The notes beneath the pieces were generated by a model. The model ran no database searches, had not been told where the DNA came from, and saw only the letters and a program-made list of their open reading frames with translations. From the NCBI GenBank assembly GCA_021808985.1, contig JAKBAQ010000119.1, positions 1 to 8,313 on the forward strand: a DNA stretch of 8,313 nucleotides, written 5' to 3'. Shown here one piece after another: positions 1 to 7,204 of the stretch (position 1 is its first letter; each line of letters starts with the position of its first letter). The position numbers and the translations under genes were made by a program. This DNA comes from Pseudomonadota bacterium (GTDB lineage Bacteria; Pseudomonadota; Alphaproteobacteria; Acetobacterales; Acetobacteraceae).

Positions 1-712
1 CGCCGCACACCACCGGGGTGCCCGCCGCCAGCCCGCAGGCCGCCGCCGCCATGGCCGAAACGCCGCCCACCACGCGCTCAGCCGGGACGATCGGCGGCAG
101 ATGCGCCATGTCCCACCCGATCAGCCCACAAATCTCGGCGGACCAGCCGCGCGTGGCATTGTCAGCCAGCAGGCTGCCGATGGCGTCGGAGAAATCCGTC
201 TCCCAGGTGCCGGTGAGGCAGAAGCGCAGATAATCCTTCGCCAGATACAGCCGCCGGGCGCGCGCCAGCACCTGCGGCTCATGCGCGCGCAACCAGGCCA
301 GCATGGCCAGAGTCCAGGTCGGGTTCACACGATTCAGGCCGATCTCGACGATCCGCGCCCCGGCGCGCGCCTGCAACGCCGCCGCCTCGGCGGCGCTGCG
401 CTGGTCGTTCCACATGATCGCGGGGCGCAGCACGTTGCCCTGCGCGTCGCCGAGCACCGGAATATGCGCCCCGGCTGAAACCCCGACCCCGGCAATCTCG
501 CCCGCGCCAACGCCCGCCGCCGCCAGTGCCTCGGGCACCGCCTGGCACAAGGCGGCGAACCATTCAGCCGGGTTCTGCTCGGACCATCCCGGCTGCGCCA
601 CCGTGGTGGCCACCGGCGCGCTGGCCTCGCCCGCGAGAGCGCCGGTGGCGGTGATGATGGAGACCTTCAGGCTGCCCGCCCCCAGATCAATGCCACAAAG
701 ATATTTTTTCAT
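1..712 (-). CDS. Xylulokinase-like FGGY carbohydrate kinase, N-terminal part (cut by window edge)
   Basis: ATP-dependent cytoplasmic sugar kinase of the FGGY family; the closest recognisable relative is xylulokinase, which makes D-xylulose 5-phosphate from D-xylulose. Reading down from the ATG at 712 gives 237 residues without a stop. Visible motifs are the phosphate-binding start GIDLGAGSLK (residues 7-16), PGWSEQNPAEW (41-51), LRPAIMWNDQR (95-105), KDYLRFCLTG (159-168) and DFSDAIGSLL (173-182), all in the order found in E. coli XylB. The XylB GQMH stretch is replaced by SAGAH (79-83), keeping the His. The catalytic Asp and the ATP-binding C-terminal domain of about 250 residues would lie beyond position 1. 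An AGGGG sits about seven bases before the ATG. The gene is divergent from the oxygenase at 752. The sugar specificity is uncertain; another pentulose or polyol is possible. Confidence 0.85.
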   Translation of the reverse strand, partial: MKKYLCGIDLGAGSLKVSIITATGALAGEASAPVATTVAQPGWSEQNPAEWFAALCQAVPEALAAAGVGAGEIAGVGVSAGAHIPVLGDAQGNVLRPAIMWNDQRSAAEAAALQARAGARIVEIGLNRVNPTWTLAMLAWLRAHEPQVLARARRLYLAKDYLRFCLTGTWETDFSDAIGSLLADNATRGWSAEICGLIGWDMAHLPPIVPAERVVGGVSAMAAAACGLAAGTPVVCG

Positions 713-751
713 GCCGGCCCCTGGAACCACGTGTCAGACGGGCTTAACCTT

Positions 752-1780
752 ATGGCCATGGCGCAGAGCACACAACTTGACCCTGGGCTGGTGGCCCAGC
801 AGGTCTCGCCCGAGCAGATTCCGGTGATTGATTTCGCGCCCTTCCTGCATGGCGGCGCGGCGGAGAAGGCGGGAGTGGCGGCGCGGATCGGCGCGGCCTG
901 CCGCGAGACGGGGTTTTTCTATATCGTCAATCACGGCGTGCCGGCGGAGCTGGTGGCCGATGTCTACGCCCAGGCCAGGCGCTTCTTCGCCCTGCCGCCG
1001 GCGCAGAAGGCGCTCATCGCCATTGAGAAATCCCCCTGCCATCGCGGCTGGTTCCAGGTGGGCGGGGAGAATCTGGACCCGCGCAAGCAGACGCGGGACG
1101 GCGATTTGAAGGAGGGCGTGAAGATCGGCAACGACCTGCCCGCCACCCACCCGATGGTGCTGGCGAACACCCCCCTGCACGGCCCCAACCAATGGCCAGA
1201 CCTGCCGGGCTGGCGCGCGGTGATGCAGAGCTATTTCAGCGCCATGGAAAATCTTGGCCGCGAGGTGTTGCACGGCCTGGCGCTGGCGCTGGGCCTTACG
1301 GAAAGTTTTTTTGACCGCTGGCTCACCACGCCGATGACCACGCTGGGCCCCCTGCACTACCCGCCGCAGCGCGGCCATATCACCGAGGCGCAGCTGGGCG
1401 CCGGCGCGCATACTGATTTCGGCTGCCTCACCATTTTGGCGCAGGATGACACTGGCGGCCTGCAGGTGCGCGGCAAATCCGGCGCGTGGCTGGCCGCGCC
1501 GCCCATTCCGGGCAGCTTTGTCGTGAATATCGGCGACATGATGGAGCGCTGGACCAACGGCGTGTTCACCTCCACCCTGCACCGGGTGGTCAACGCCTCG
1601 GGGCGGGAGCGTTATTCCATTCCCTTCTTCTTCGACCCTGATTTCGCCACCCCGGTGGAATGCCTGCCCACCTGCCTCGCCCCCGGCGAGACGCCCAAAT
1701 ACCCGCCCACCACGGCGGGCCGGCATCTGCTGGATAAGATCAACGAATCATTCGCGTATCATCAGGAAAAAGGCGGCTGA
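752..1780 (+). CDS. Isopenicillin N synthase-family 2-oxoglutarate/Fe(II) dioxygenase
   Basis: Non-haem iron oxygenase of the plant-type/IPNS superfamily, cytoplasmic, presumably using 2-oxoglutarate and O2; the substrate cannot be told from sequence. Starting at the ATG at 752 it has 342 residues. The N-terminal DIOX_N-like part contains IPVIDFAPF and GFFYIVNHGVP. The iron ligands are in AHTDFG (His220, Asp222) and TLHRVVN (His277). RYSIPFF (Arg287, Ser289) is the usual R-x-S co-substrate carboxylate clamp, and GDMMERWTNG is the conserved stretch between the iron ligands. Length is normal for the family. The start is unsure: a GTG at 731 would add seven residues, an ATG at 758 would remove two, and none has a convincing Shine-Dalgarno. 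The gap to the divergent kinase is only 39 bp, contains the palindrome CACGTG (728-733), and shows no clear sigma-70 boxes. The gene ends 28 bp before the convergent murI stop. No neighbouring biosynthetic genes hint at its role. Confidence 0.92.
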   Translation: MAMAQSTQLDPGLVAQQVSPEQIPVIDFAPFLHGGAAEKAGVAARIGAACRETGFFYIVNHGVPAELVADVYAQARRFFALPPAQKALIAIEKSPCHRGWFQVGGENLDPRKQTRDGDLKEGVKIGNDLPATHPMVLANTPLHGPNQWPDLPGWRAVMQSYFSAMENLGREVLHGLALALGLTESFFDRWLTTPMTTLGPLHYPPQRGHITEAQLGAGAHTDFGCLTILAQDDTGGLQVRGKSGAWLAAPPIPGSFVVNIGDMMERWTNGVFTSTLHRVVNASGRERYSIPFFFDPDFATPVECLPTCLAPGETPKYPPTTAGRHLLDKINESFAYHQEKGG

Positions 1781-1795
1781 TTTCCTGCCCTGCCC

Positions 1796-1821
1796 GGAGC
1801 GTTTAGCATCAAAACCGCTCC
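1796..1821. repeat. Short inverted repeat between convergent oxygenase and murI genes
   Basis: GGAGCG at 1796-1801 is repeated inverted as CGCTCC at 1816-1821, with partial T/A pairing (TTT...AAAA) extending the stem inwards after a one-base bulge. It lies in the 28-bp convergent gap and reaches into the last codons of murI. It could act as a weak bidirectional transcription stop, but there is no following T-tract on either strand, so this is a guess from position. Confidence 0.25.
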
Positions 1822-2606
1822 AGGCCCCCTGGCGTGCCGTGGCGGATTTCAGCAAAGCCGAACGCCGCCAGCCGGGGGCGCATGATCTCGAGGTCCGGCA
1901 GCTTCATGGTGAACCAGGCGACGGGCGCAGCGGGCGCCTGTGTGGGGGGGAGGTTTTGGGTCACCGCCAGGGTGCGCCGCGCCACTGGCAGCGCGGGGTC
2001 GAACCATTGCACATGCGGGTACAGCGCCTCCAGCTCCGGATGCAGGAAGGTGTAATGCGTGCAGCCCAGGGCCACCGCGTCAATCCGCGCGGCGCCGGGC
2101 TGCATGAAGAGCGGCGCCACGGCGCTTGCCACATCCACCGCCTGGCCGCGGAATTTGCGCTCCGCCAGCTCGGCCAGCGTGGGCGCGCCGAGGCTGTGGA
2201 TTTCACAATCCGGCGCGAAATCGCCGATCAGCGCGCGCAGATAGGCGCGGCGCACCGTGGCGGCGGTGGCCAGAATCCCCAGCACCCTGGTCTTGCTCGC
2301 CGCCGCCGCCGGCTTTACCGGCGGCACGCAGCCGATGAAGGGCAGCGGGTGCGCCGCGCGCAGCGCCGCCAGGGCGATGGTGCTGGCGGTGTTGCACGCC
2401 ACCACCACCGCATCGGGCGCCAGGGCGGCGATGGCCCCGCCGAGCAGGCGCATGATATGCGCGAGCAGCACCGCGTCCGGCTTTTCGCCATAGGGGAAGA
2501 AGCCGTTATCGGCGAGGTAGGTGATGCGCGCGCGCGGCTGCAGCCGGCGGATCTCGCGCACCACGCCGAGCCCGCCAATCCCTGAATCGAACACGAGCAG
2601 ATGCAT
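1809..2606 (-). CDS. murI: Glutamate racemase MurI
   Basis: Cofactor-independent racemase that converts L-glutamate to the D-glutamate added to UDP-MurNAc-L-Ala during peptidoglycan synthesis; cytoplasmic. The protein has 265 residues, a normal family length. Visible are FDSGIGGLGV (6-15, with Asp7 and Ser8 of the active site), ADNGFFPYGEK (32-42), the first catalytic cysteine in VACNTAS (Cys71) and the second in LGCTHYTFLHPEL (Cys182, followed by Thr183 and His184). The reading frame stays open upstream to 2783, but that part overlaps rodA and has no family similarity. The ATG at 2606 starts directly with the conserved beta strand and has AGGA seven bases upstream; that AGGA overlaps the TAG stop of rodA. 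The intergenic gap is eight bases, so translation is probably coupled to rodA. It is the last gene of the mre/mrd cluster. Confidence 0.95.
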   Translation of the reverse strand: MHLLVFDSGIGGLGVVREIRRLQPRARITYLADNGFFPYGEKPDAVLLAHIMRLLGGAIAALAPDAVVVACNTASTIALAALRAAHPLPFIGCVPPVKPAAAASKTRVLGILATAATVRRAYLRALIGDFAPDCEIHSLGAPTLAELAERKFRGQAVDVASAVAPLFMQPGAARIDAVALGCTHYTFLHPELEALYPHVQWFDPALPVARRTLAVTQNLPPTQAPAAPVAWFTMKLPDLEIMRPRLAAFGFAEIRHGTPGGLERF

Positions 2607-2614
2607 GGCGGGTC

Positions 2615-3769
2615 CTAAAATTCTCCGCCGGCGAATTCCACGTCGCGATGCACATGCACCGACATCAGCACGCCAAAGCCCAGCATCACCGCCGTGAGCG
2701 CCGAGCCGCCATAGGAGATGAGCGGCAGCGGCACGCCGCCCACCGGGATAAGCCCCATCACCATCGAGAGATTGACGAAGCAATAGAGGAAAAAATTCGT
2801 CCCGATGCCCAGCGCCACCAGCCGCCCATAAGTGTGCGCGCAGGAGAGCGCCGTGTAGAACGCCATGGCGATGATGGTGAACAGCAGCACCAGCACCAGC
2901 ATGCTGCCCAGAAAGCCGAACTCCTCGGCGATGATGGTGAACACGAAGTCGGTCTGCTTCTCGGGCAGGAAGTTGAGCTGGTTCTGCGTGCCGTGCAGAT
3001 AGCCCTGGCCGGTGAGCCCGCCGGAGCCGAGCGCGATCTTGGACTGGATGATGTTATAGCCGGCACCTAGCGGGTCGGAGCCGGGATTGAGGAAGGTGGT
3101 GATGCGCGCGCGCTGATAATCATGCAGGTGATGATAGAGCAGCGGGGCGGCCACCAGCAGCACCCCCAGCACGATGGCGAATTTCCACCAGCGCACCCCG
3201 GCCCCCAGCATGATTGTGACGCCGATCAGCGAGGTGATGACGGCGGTACCGAGGTTCGGCTCCTTCAATATCAGCCCGACGGGGAGCAAAACCGCCAGCC
3301 CCGCGGGCAGCAGGAAGAGGAACTGGTTCAGCCGCTCCTGCGTGGCGCCCTTGAACCAGGCCGCCAGCGCCAGGGTGAGGAACAGCTTCATCAGCTCGCT
3401 CGGCTGAATTTCCATGCCCCCCACGGTTACCCACCGCTTGGCGCCAAGGCCGGTATGGCCGAACTTCATCACCACCAGCAGCAGCACCACGCCCAGCGCA
3501 TAGGCCGGCCAGGAGATTTTGGCGATCAGCCGGATATCCACCATGGCGATCGCCAGCATCAGCGCCAGGGCGCCGAAGAAGCGGAAGATCTGGCTGTTGG
3601 CGTAAGGCTCCGGCGCGCCGCCGGCGGCGGAATAGAGCGCCGTGTACCCCACCGCGGCGAGCAGGCAGACACAGAGCACGAACAGCCAGTTGACCCGCAG
3701 GAGCTTGCGCGCGAGGCCGAAGGAACGGTCCCGGAAGGGGCGCAGCGGCGCGATCCGCTCCGGCATCAT
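2615..3769 (-). CDS. rodA: Rod-shape peptidoglycan glycosyltransferase RodA (SEDS family)
   Basis: Polytopic inner-membrane SEDS protein that polymerises lipid II into glycan strands for lateral wall growth, acting with PBP2. It has 384 residues, a normal length, with about ten hydrophobic membrane segments starting near residue 28. Conserved blocks are GAKRW (109-113), QPSELMKLF (122-130), GSGGLTGQGYLHGTQNQ (248-264), LNFLPEKQTDFVF (265-277) holding the probable catalytic Asp274, EEFGF (282-286), and the C-terminal GGVPLPLISYGGSA (344-357). One oddity is EPNLGTA (170-176), where most SEDS proteins have PDLGT, so Asn172 stands in place of Asp. The ATG at 3769 overlaps the mrdA stop as ATGA, a sign of translational coupling; a second ATG follows immediately. 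It sits between mrdA and murI in the cluster. Also called mrdB. Confidence 0.96.
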   Translation of the reverse strand: MMPERIAPLRPFRDRSFGLARKLLRVNWLFVLCVCLLAAVGYTALYSAAGGAPEPYANSQIFRFFGALALMLAIAMVDIRLIAKISWPAYALGVVLLLVVMKFGHTGLGAKRWVTVGGMEIQPSELMKLFLTLALAAWFKGATQERLNQFLFLLPAGLAVLLPVGLILKEPNLGTAVITSLIGVTIMLGAGVRWWKFAIVLGVLLVAAPLLYHHLHDYQRARITTFLNPGSDPLGAGYNIIQSKIALGSGGLTGQGYLHGTQNQLNFLPEKQTDFVFTIIAEEFGFLGSMLVLVLLFTIIAMAFYTALSCAHTYGRLVALGIGTNFFLYCFVNLSMVMGLIPVGGVPLPLISYGGSALTAVMLGFGVLMSVHVHRDVEFAGGEF

Positions 3770-5640
3770 GAGGGCGTGGCCTCTGGCGTGGCCTGGGGTG
3801 TTGCGCCCAGCGGCACGTCGCGGCCGGCGGGGTCGTGGGTGAGGGCGTAGACCATCATGTCATGCGCGATGGGGGCCGCCGACAGCCCGCCATAATCGCC
3901 ATGCTCGACCACCACGGCCACCGCGTAGCGCGGATTGTCATACGGCGCGTAGGCGACGAACAGGGCGTTGGGCCGCTGCGCCCAGGCCATTGTGAGGTCG
4001 TTGAACCCCTGCTGCTTTTCAGCCGCGGTGTTGTTGTGCACCTGCGCGGTGCCGGTTTTGCCGGCCATCTGCACGTTGGGCATTATCAGCCGGGCGCCGT
4101 AGGCGGTGCCGGCGGGGGTGTTCACCACCTCGAACAGGCCCTGGCGCACGACCGCCAGATGCCCGGCATCGACATCGAGCGCCGGCCAGTCGCCAGGGTT
4201 GCCGCCGGTTTGCAGCACGCCGCCGATCCGCCGCGTGATATGCGGGCCGACCGCGCTGCCGGTGGCCACGCGGGCGATCATCGTGGCCAGGGCCAGCGGT
4301 GTCAGCTCGGTGTAGCCCTGGCCGATGCCCTGCACCACGGTGCTGCCCTCAACCCAGAGAATCCCGTGCCGGCGGGCCCAGTCCAGCGTCGGCACCAGGC
4401 CGGGCTCGGAATCCGGCAGGTCCACCCCCAGATCGGTGCCGAGCCCCAGCCGCGTCGCCATCCGCGCGATGGGGTCTATGCCCACGCCCAGCGCCACCTG
4501 GTAGAAGAAGACGTCGCAGCTCACCTGGAGCGCCGTGGTCACCGTGATGGAGCCGTGGGCGGTGTGGTTGTCGCACCAGAACACATGGTCGCCGAGCTTG
4601 AAGAAGCCGGGGCAGGTCAGGATCGTCTCGGGCGTGAGGGTGCCGGCCTTCATCGCCGCCAGCGCCACCGTGGGCTTGAAGGTGGAGCCGGGCGCGAAGA
4701 GGCCGGCGATCACCTTGTCCTGCAGCGGGTCCTTGATGTCGGATATCCATGAATCCCAGATGGCCGAGGGGACGCCCTTGTCGAACAGCGAGGGGTCGAA
4801 GGAGGGGCTGCTCGCCAGCGCCAGAATTTCGCCGGTCGTGGCATCGAGCATCACCGCCGCGCCGGTCAGCGCGCCCAGGCGCTGCACCGCCAGCGCCTGC
4901 AGGCCGGCATCCAGGGCCAGCGCCACCGTCTGGCCGGGGGTGCCGGGGTCTCGCGCCAGCTGGCGCACCACCTGGCCGTGCACGTTGGTCTCGGTTTGCA
5001 CAAAGCCGGGCACGCCGCGCAGCGCCGCGTCCTGCCAGGATTCCACCCCGGTCCGCCCGACGCGGATGCCAGGCAGGCAGAGCACCGGGTCGGCCGCCAC
5101 CTCGCGCGCGTTGGGCCGCGCCACATAGCCCACCGCATGCGCGAGCCCGGGGCCGAACGGATAGAACCGGCTGGCCCCCGCCTCCACCACGACGCCTGGC
5201 AGGTCCGGCGTGTTCACCTCCAGCGCCGCCATGTCCGGCCAGTCCAGATAATCCTTCAGCAGAACCGGGATATAGCCGGGCCGGTGCGCGAGCTCGGTGG
5301 CGATGCGCGCCTTCTCCGCATCGGAGAGCGGCACCAGCCGGTAGAAATTATCCAGCACCACCTGCGGGTCCGGCGCCAGGCCCTGCATGAAGAGCGCCCG
5401 CCAGTGCTGCTGGTTGCCCGCCAGCACGGTGCCGAAACGGTCAGTGATGACGCCGCGCAGGGGCGCTTCCAGCCGCTCGGAGATCGAGTTCTGCTCAGCC
5501 AGCAGCGCGTATTTGCCGTGCTTGGCGACCTGCAGGTTATACAGCCGCCCCGCGATGGCGCCAAAAATGCCGAACTGCGCCGTGCCGATGAGCAGCGTGC
5601 GGCGGTTGAAGGCGGCTCGGTCCTTGGTCTCACGCTTCAT
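3766..5640 (-). CDS. mrdA: Penicillin-binding protein 2 (MrdA), elongasome transpeptidase
   Basis: Class B PBP that cross-links peptidoglycan in the periplasm during elongation; partner of RodA and activated by MreC. The protein has 624 residues. A short cytoplasmic tail rich in Lys/Arg precedes one membrane anchor (about residues 15-35, LLIGTAQFGIFGAIAG). A pedestal/dimerisation domain follows (RGVITDRFG near 62-70; GRTGVE near 195-200). The transpeptidase domain has the nucleophile motif SxxK as GSTFK (Ser319, Lys322), SxN as SCD (Ser374-Asp376) and KTG in AGKTGTAQ (Lys528-Gly530). A Cys/His-rich stretch lies between SxxK and SCD (Cys343, Cys356, His359, His362, Cys375). The C-terminal tail is a low-complexity run of ATP-type triplets. 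I chose the ATG at 5640 because GGTGGAG lies six bases upstream; a GTG at 5655 in the same frame would place that motif inside the gene. Its stop overlaps the rodA start, and the gap to mreD is 39 bp. Confidence 0.96.
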   Translation of the reverse strand: MKRETKDRAAFNRRTLLIGTAQFGIFGAIAGRLYNLQVAKHGKYALLAEQNSISERLEAPLRGVITDRFGTVLAGNQQHWRALFMQGLAPDPQVVLDNFYRLVPLSDAEKARIATELAHRPGYIPVLLKDYLDWPDMAALEVNTPDLPGVVVEAGASRFYPFGPGLAHAVGYVARPNAREVAADPVLCLPGIRVGRTGVESWQDAALRGVPGFVQTETNVHGQVVRQLARDPGTPGQTVALALDAGLQALAVQRLGALTGAAVMLDATTGEILALASSPSFDPSLFDKGVPSAIWDSWISDIKDPLQDKVIAGLFAPGSTFKPTVALAAMKAGTLTPETILTCPGFFKLGDHVFWCDNHTAHGSITVTTALQVSCDVFFYQVALGVGIDPIARMATRLGLGTDLGVDLPDSEPGLVPTLDWARRHGILWVEGSTVVQGIGQGYTELTPLALATMIARVATGSAVGPHITRRIGGVLQTGGNPGDWPALDVDAGHLAVVRQGLFEVVNTPAGTAYGARLIMPNVQMAGKTGTAQVHNNTAAEKQQGFNDLTMAWAQRPNALFVAYAPYDNPRYAVAVVVEHGDYGGLSAAPIAHDMMVYALTHDPAGRDVPLGATPQATPEATPS

Positions 5641-5679
5641 GGCATGCTCCACCACCGGCGCAAACGCGAAAATCCCGCA

Positions 5680-6204
5680 TTACGCCAATTCAGCCGCCGC
5701 CGCGCCACGGTGCGCGCGGATGAAGAACGCCGCCAGCGCCGGGTAGAGCAGCAGGGCGAAGCCGCTCTGGGTGAGCACCGGGCGCAGCGGCAGCATCTGC
5801 TGCCCGAGCAGCGATTCCGCCCCCCAGGCCAGCACGAACAGCGCCACCGCGAAGCCGGAAAACACCAGCCAGGTGAACAGGAAGCCCTGCGGCGCCAGCT
5901 GGCGGCGCAGCGCCAGCACCCCGCCATGCAGCAGCAGCAGCAGCAGCGCCCACAGGCCGAGCGGCGAGAAGCCCAACAGGTCTAGCAGCAGGCCGCTTAG
6001 CACCACCACCGGCGCCGGCAGCGAGGAGGGCCGGTAGAGCGACCAGAAAAACACGCAGGCCGCCGCATAGACCGGGCGCAGCTGCGCCTGCGCGGGCAGG
6101 CCGAAATTAAGGCCGAGGACGAACAGCCCGGCCACGATGCTGCCGAAGGGAACGGCGTAGCGCGCCGCCGCGTCCAGCCGGCGCCAGTTGCTTTGCCGCC
6201 GCAT
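5680..6204 (-). CDS. mreD: Rod-shape-determining membrane protein MreD
   Basis: Small integral membrane protein of the elongasome that works with MreC to control PBP2-RodA. It has 174 residues, a normal length for MreD, with about five hydrophobic segments (starting near residues 17, 42, 65, 108 and 147). The family signature is weak in sequence, as usual for MreD, but LYRPSSLPAPVVVLSGLLLD (56-75) and LGFSPLG (77-83) match the typical WRPxxxP...GLLxDLLxGxPLG region. Identity also rests on position between mreC and mrdA. The ATG at 6204 lies one codon after the mreC stop and in the same reading frame; there is no strong Shine-Dalgarno, so translation is probably coupled to mreC. A run of six CTG codons encodes six leucines in the third membrane segment. 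Confidence 0.92.
   Translation of the reverse strand: MRRQSNWRRLDAAARYAVPFGSIVAGLFVLGLNFGLPAQAQLRPVYAAACVFFWSLYRPSSLPAPVVVLSGLLLDLLGFSPLGLWALLLLLLHGGVLALRRQLAPQGFLFTWLVFSGFAVALFVLAWGAESLLGQQMLPLRPVLTQSGFALLLYPALAAFFIRAHRGAAAAELA
5928..5945. repeat. (GCA)6 trinucleotide microsatellite inside mreD
   Basis: Six perfect GCA units on the plus strand, read on the minus strand as six CTG codons (Leu) in a membrane segment of MreD. Slippage by one unit would add or remove one Leu and keep the frame. It is probably only a by-product of strong CTG preference in a Leu-rich helix. Confidence 0.8.
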
Positions 6205-6207
6205 CCG

Positions 6208-7113
6208 CTATTTTTTCCGGCGGCGGCGCATGGCGGCGGCGTGCCGGACGGCCCTGGCATGGGGAACCGGGGTGAGCACGGGCAGATTGTCAGGGTACAT
6301 GAACAGCCGCAGCAGGCGCAGCGAGTCCAGATCGGCCAGCGGCAGCACCACCGGGTTGTTCTGCGCGTTGTAATGCACCACGCCCACCGGCAGGCCGGGC
6401 GGGAACGCGCCGCCGACCGCGCTGGTCAGCACCATCGCGCCCTCGGCGGGCGGCTGGCCGGGCGCCCAGTAGAGCAGCGCCGGGGTGGGGCCGTTGGTGC
6501 CGGTCATCAGCGCCGGCGCGCCGCCGGGGCCGAGCGCCACCGGAATCCGGCTGTTGATATCGGTGATGAGCAGCACCCGTGCCGAGCGGCTCCCCGCCTC
6601 GACCACCCGGCCCACGACGCCGCGCCCGTCCATGGCCACGGCGCCCACCAGCGGCGCTGGGCTGGCGCCGCGCGGCAGCTCCACGAGGACTGAACGGTCA
6701 TACACGCCGCCGAGATCGGCCACCACATCGCCGGTGAAGAAGGCCGGCGCGGCGGGGGGAATATAATGCAGGCTGGCCTTCAGCGCGTCATTCTGGGCTT
6801 CCAGCGCCATCGCCACCGCCTGCCATTGCAGCAATTTGGCGTTTTCCGCGCGCAGCTGCTCGTTTTCGGTGTTCAGCATGAACAGGTGGCCAAGCGCCCC
6901 GGTGCCGCTCTCCGCCGCCTGGATGGGCCCGGAAAACGCGCCATAAACCGGCGCCAGCACATCATCGAGGCCGGTGCGCAGCGAGGCGGAAAGCCCCTGG
7001 TCGGCGCGGCCGATGAGCACGACGCCAAAGGACAACATCAGCATCACCGGAAAGGTGAGCCGCGACATAGCCTGCCGGAACGGGACCGATAATCTGATCA
7101 CCGGGGGTCGCAC
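6208..7113 (-). CDS. mreC: Rod-shape-determining protein MreC
   Basis: Bitopic inner-membrane protein with a periplasmic beta domain that scaffolds the elongasome and activates PBP2. Read from the GTG at 7113 it has 301 residues. A short cytoplasmic tail is followed by one membrane helix (about 20-37, FPVMLMLSFGVVLIG), a coiled coil (about 75-115, NTENEQLRAENAKLL and on), and two beta barrels with hallmark stretches GDVVADLGGVYDRSVLVE (128-145), GRGVVGRVVEAG (163-174), VLLITDINSRIPV (180-192) and VGGAFPPGLPVGVV (233-246). The C-terminus is a basic RRRRKK tail. The start is uncertain: GTG 7113 has GGAG only one base away; GTG 7101 gives the more typical N-terminus MIRLSVPFRQAM but has GGAG 13 bases away; ATG 7068 would remove the cytoplasmic tail. 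It is the first gene of the cluster, and no mreB lies upstream. Confidence 0.95.
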   Translation of the reverse strand: MRPPVIRLSVPFRQAMSRLTFPVMLMLSFGVVLIGRADQGLSASLRTGLDDVLAPVYGAFSGPIQAAESGTGALGHLFMLNTENEQLRAENAKLLQWQAVAMALEAQNDALKASLHYIPPAAPAFFTGDVVADLGGVYDRSVLVELPRGASPAPLVGAVAMDGRGVVGRVVEAGSRSARVLLITDINSRIPVALGPGGAPALMTGTNGPTPALLYWAPGQPPAEGAMVLTSAVGGAFPPGLPVGVVHYNAQNNPVVLPLADLDSLRLLRLFMYPDNLPVLTPVPHARAVRHAAAMRRRRKK

Positions 7114-7164
7114 TCCACGAGAATTGCCAAATCCAGAGCTGGCATTACAGGCAAATCACCCAGA

Positions 7165-7179
7165 CGCACAGGGTGTGCG
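7165..7179. repeat. Perfect 6-bp inverted repeat with 3-base loop upstream of mreC
   Basis: CGCACA-GGG-TGTGCG can form a compact hairpin on either strand. It lies 52 bp upstream of the mreC start and 69 bp after the yggS stop. Without a T-tract after it, it does not look like an intrinsic terminator. It may be a leader structure, a protein site, or chance. Confidence 0.4.
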
Positions 7180-7204
7180 GCGATGATTCCGCGCGCCTAT
7201 GCAA

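Larger units (their letters stand above)
1809..7113 (-). other. mreC-mreD-mrdA-rodA-murI cell-elongation gene cluster (probable operon)
   Basis: Five genes in the same direction with gaps of 3 bp (mreC-mreD), 39 bp (mreD-mrdA), a 4-base ATGA overlap (mrdA-rodA) and 8 bp (rodA-murI). No terminator-like structure was seen inside. The first four genes are the conserved elongasome set; murI adds D-glutamate supply. The only room for a dedicated promoter is the 7114-7247 gap, although read-through from yggS is also possible. That this is one transcript is inferred from spacing and coupling alone. Confidence 0.85.

Noticed and set aside
734..1726. A 330-codon open frame on the minus strand, opposite the oxygenase gene
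   Set aside because: It is antisense to a clear enzyme with intact catalytic motifs, and its translation is rich in Arg, His, Gly and Ala without family similarity. Long antisense frames are expected in GC-rich DNA.
1796..1821. A strong intrinsic terminator between the convergent genes
   Set aside because: The perfect stem is only six base pairs, with a bulge and no T-tract, so it is listed only as a weak inverted repeat.
2607..2783. N-terminal extension of MurI
   Set aside because: The frame is open, but it lies inside rodA, and the family begins exactly at the ATG at 2606, which has a good ribosome site.
3122..4752. Long plus-strand open frames opposite rodA and mrdA
   Set aside because: They are compositional shadows of the minus-strand genes; the proteins are Arg/His/Gln-rich without recognisable motifs.
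4978..5985. A 335-codon plus-strand open frame across mrdA and mreD, ending in a Gln-rich run
   Set aside because: The Gln run is the complement of the Leu codons in MreD, and the frame is antisense to two recognised genes with no domain of its own.
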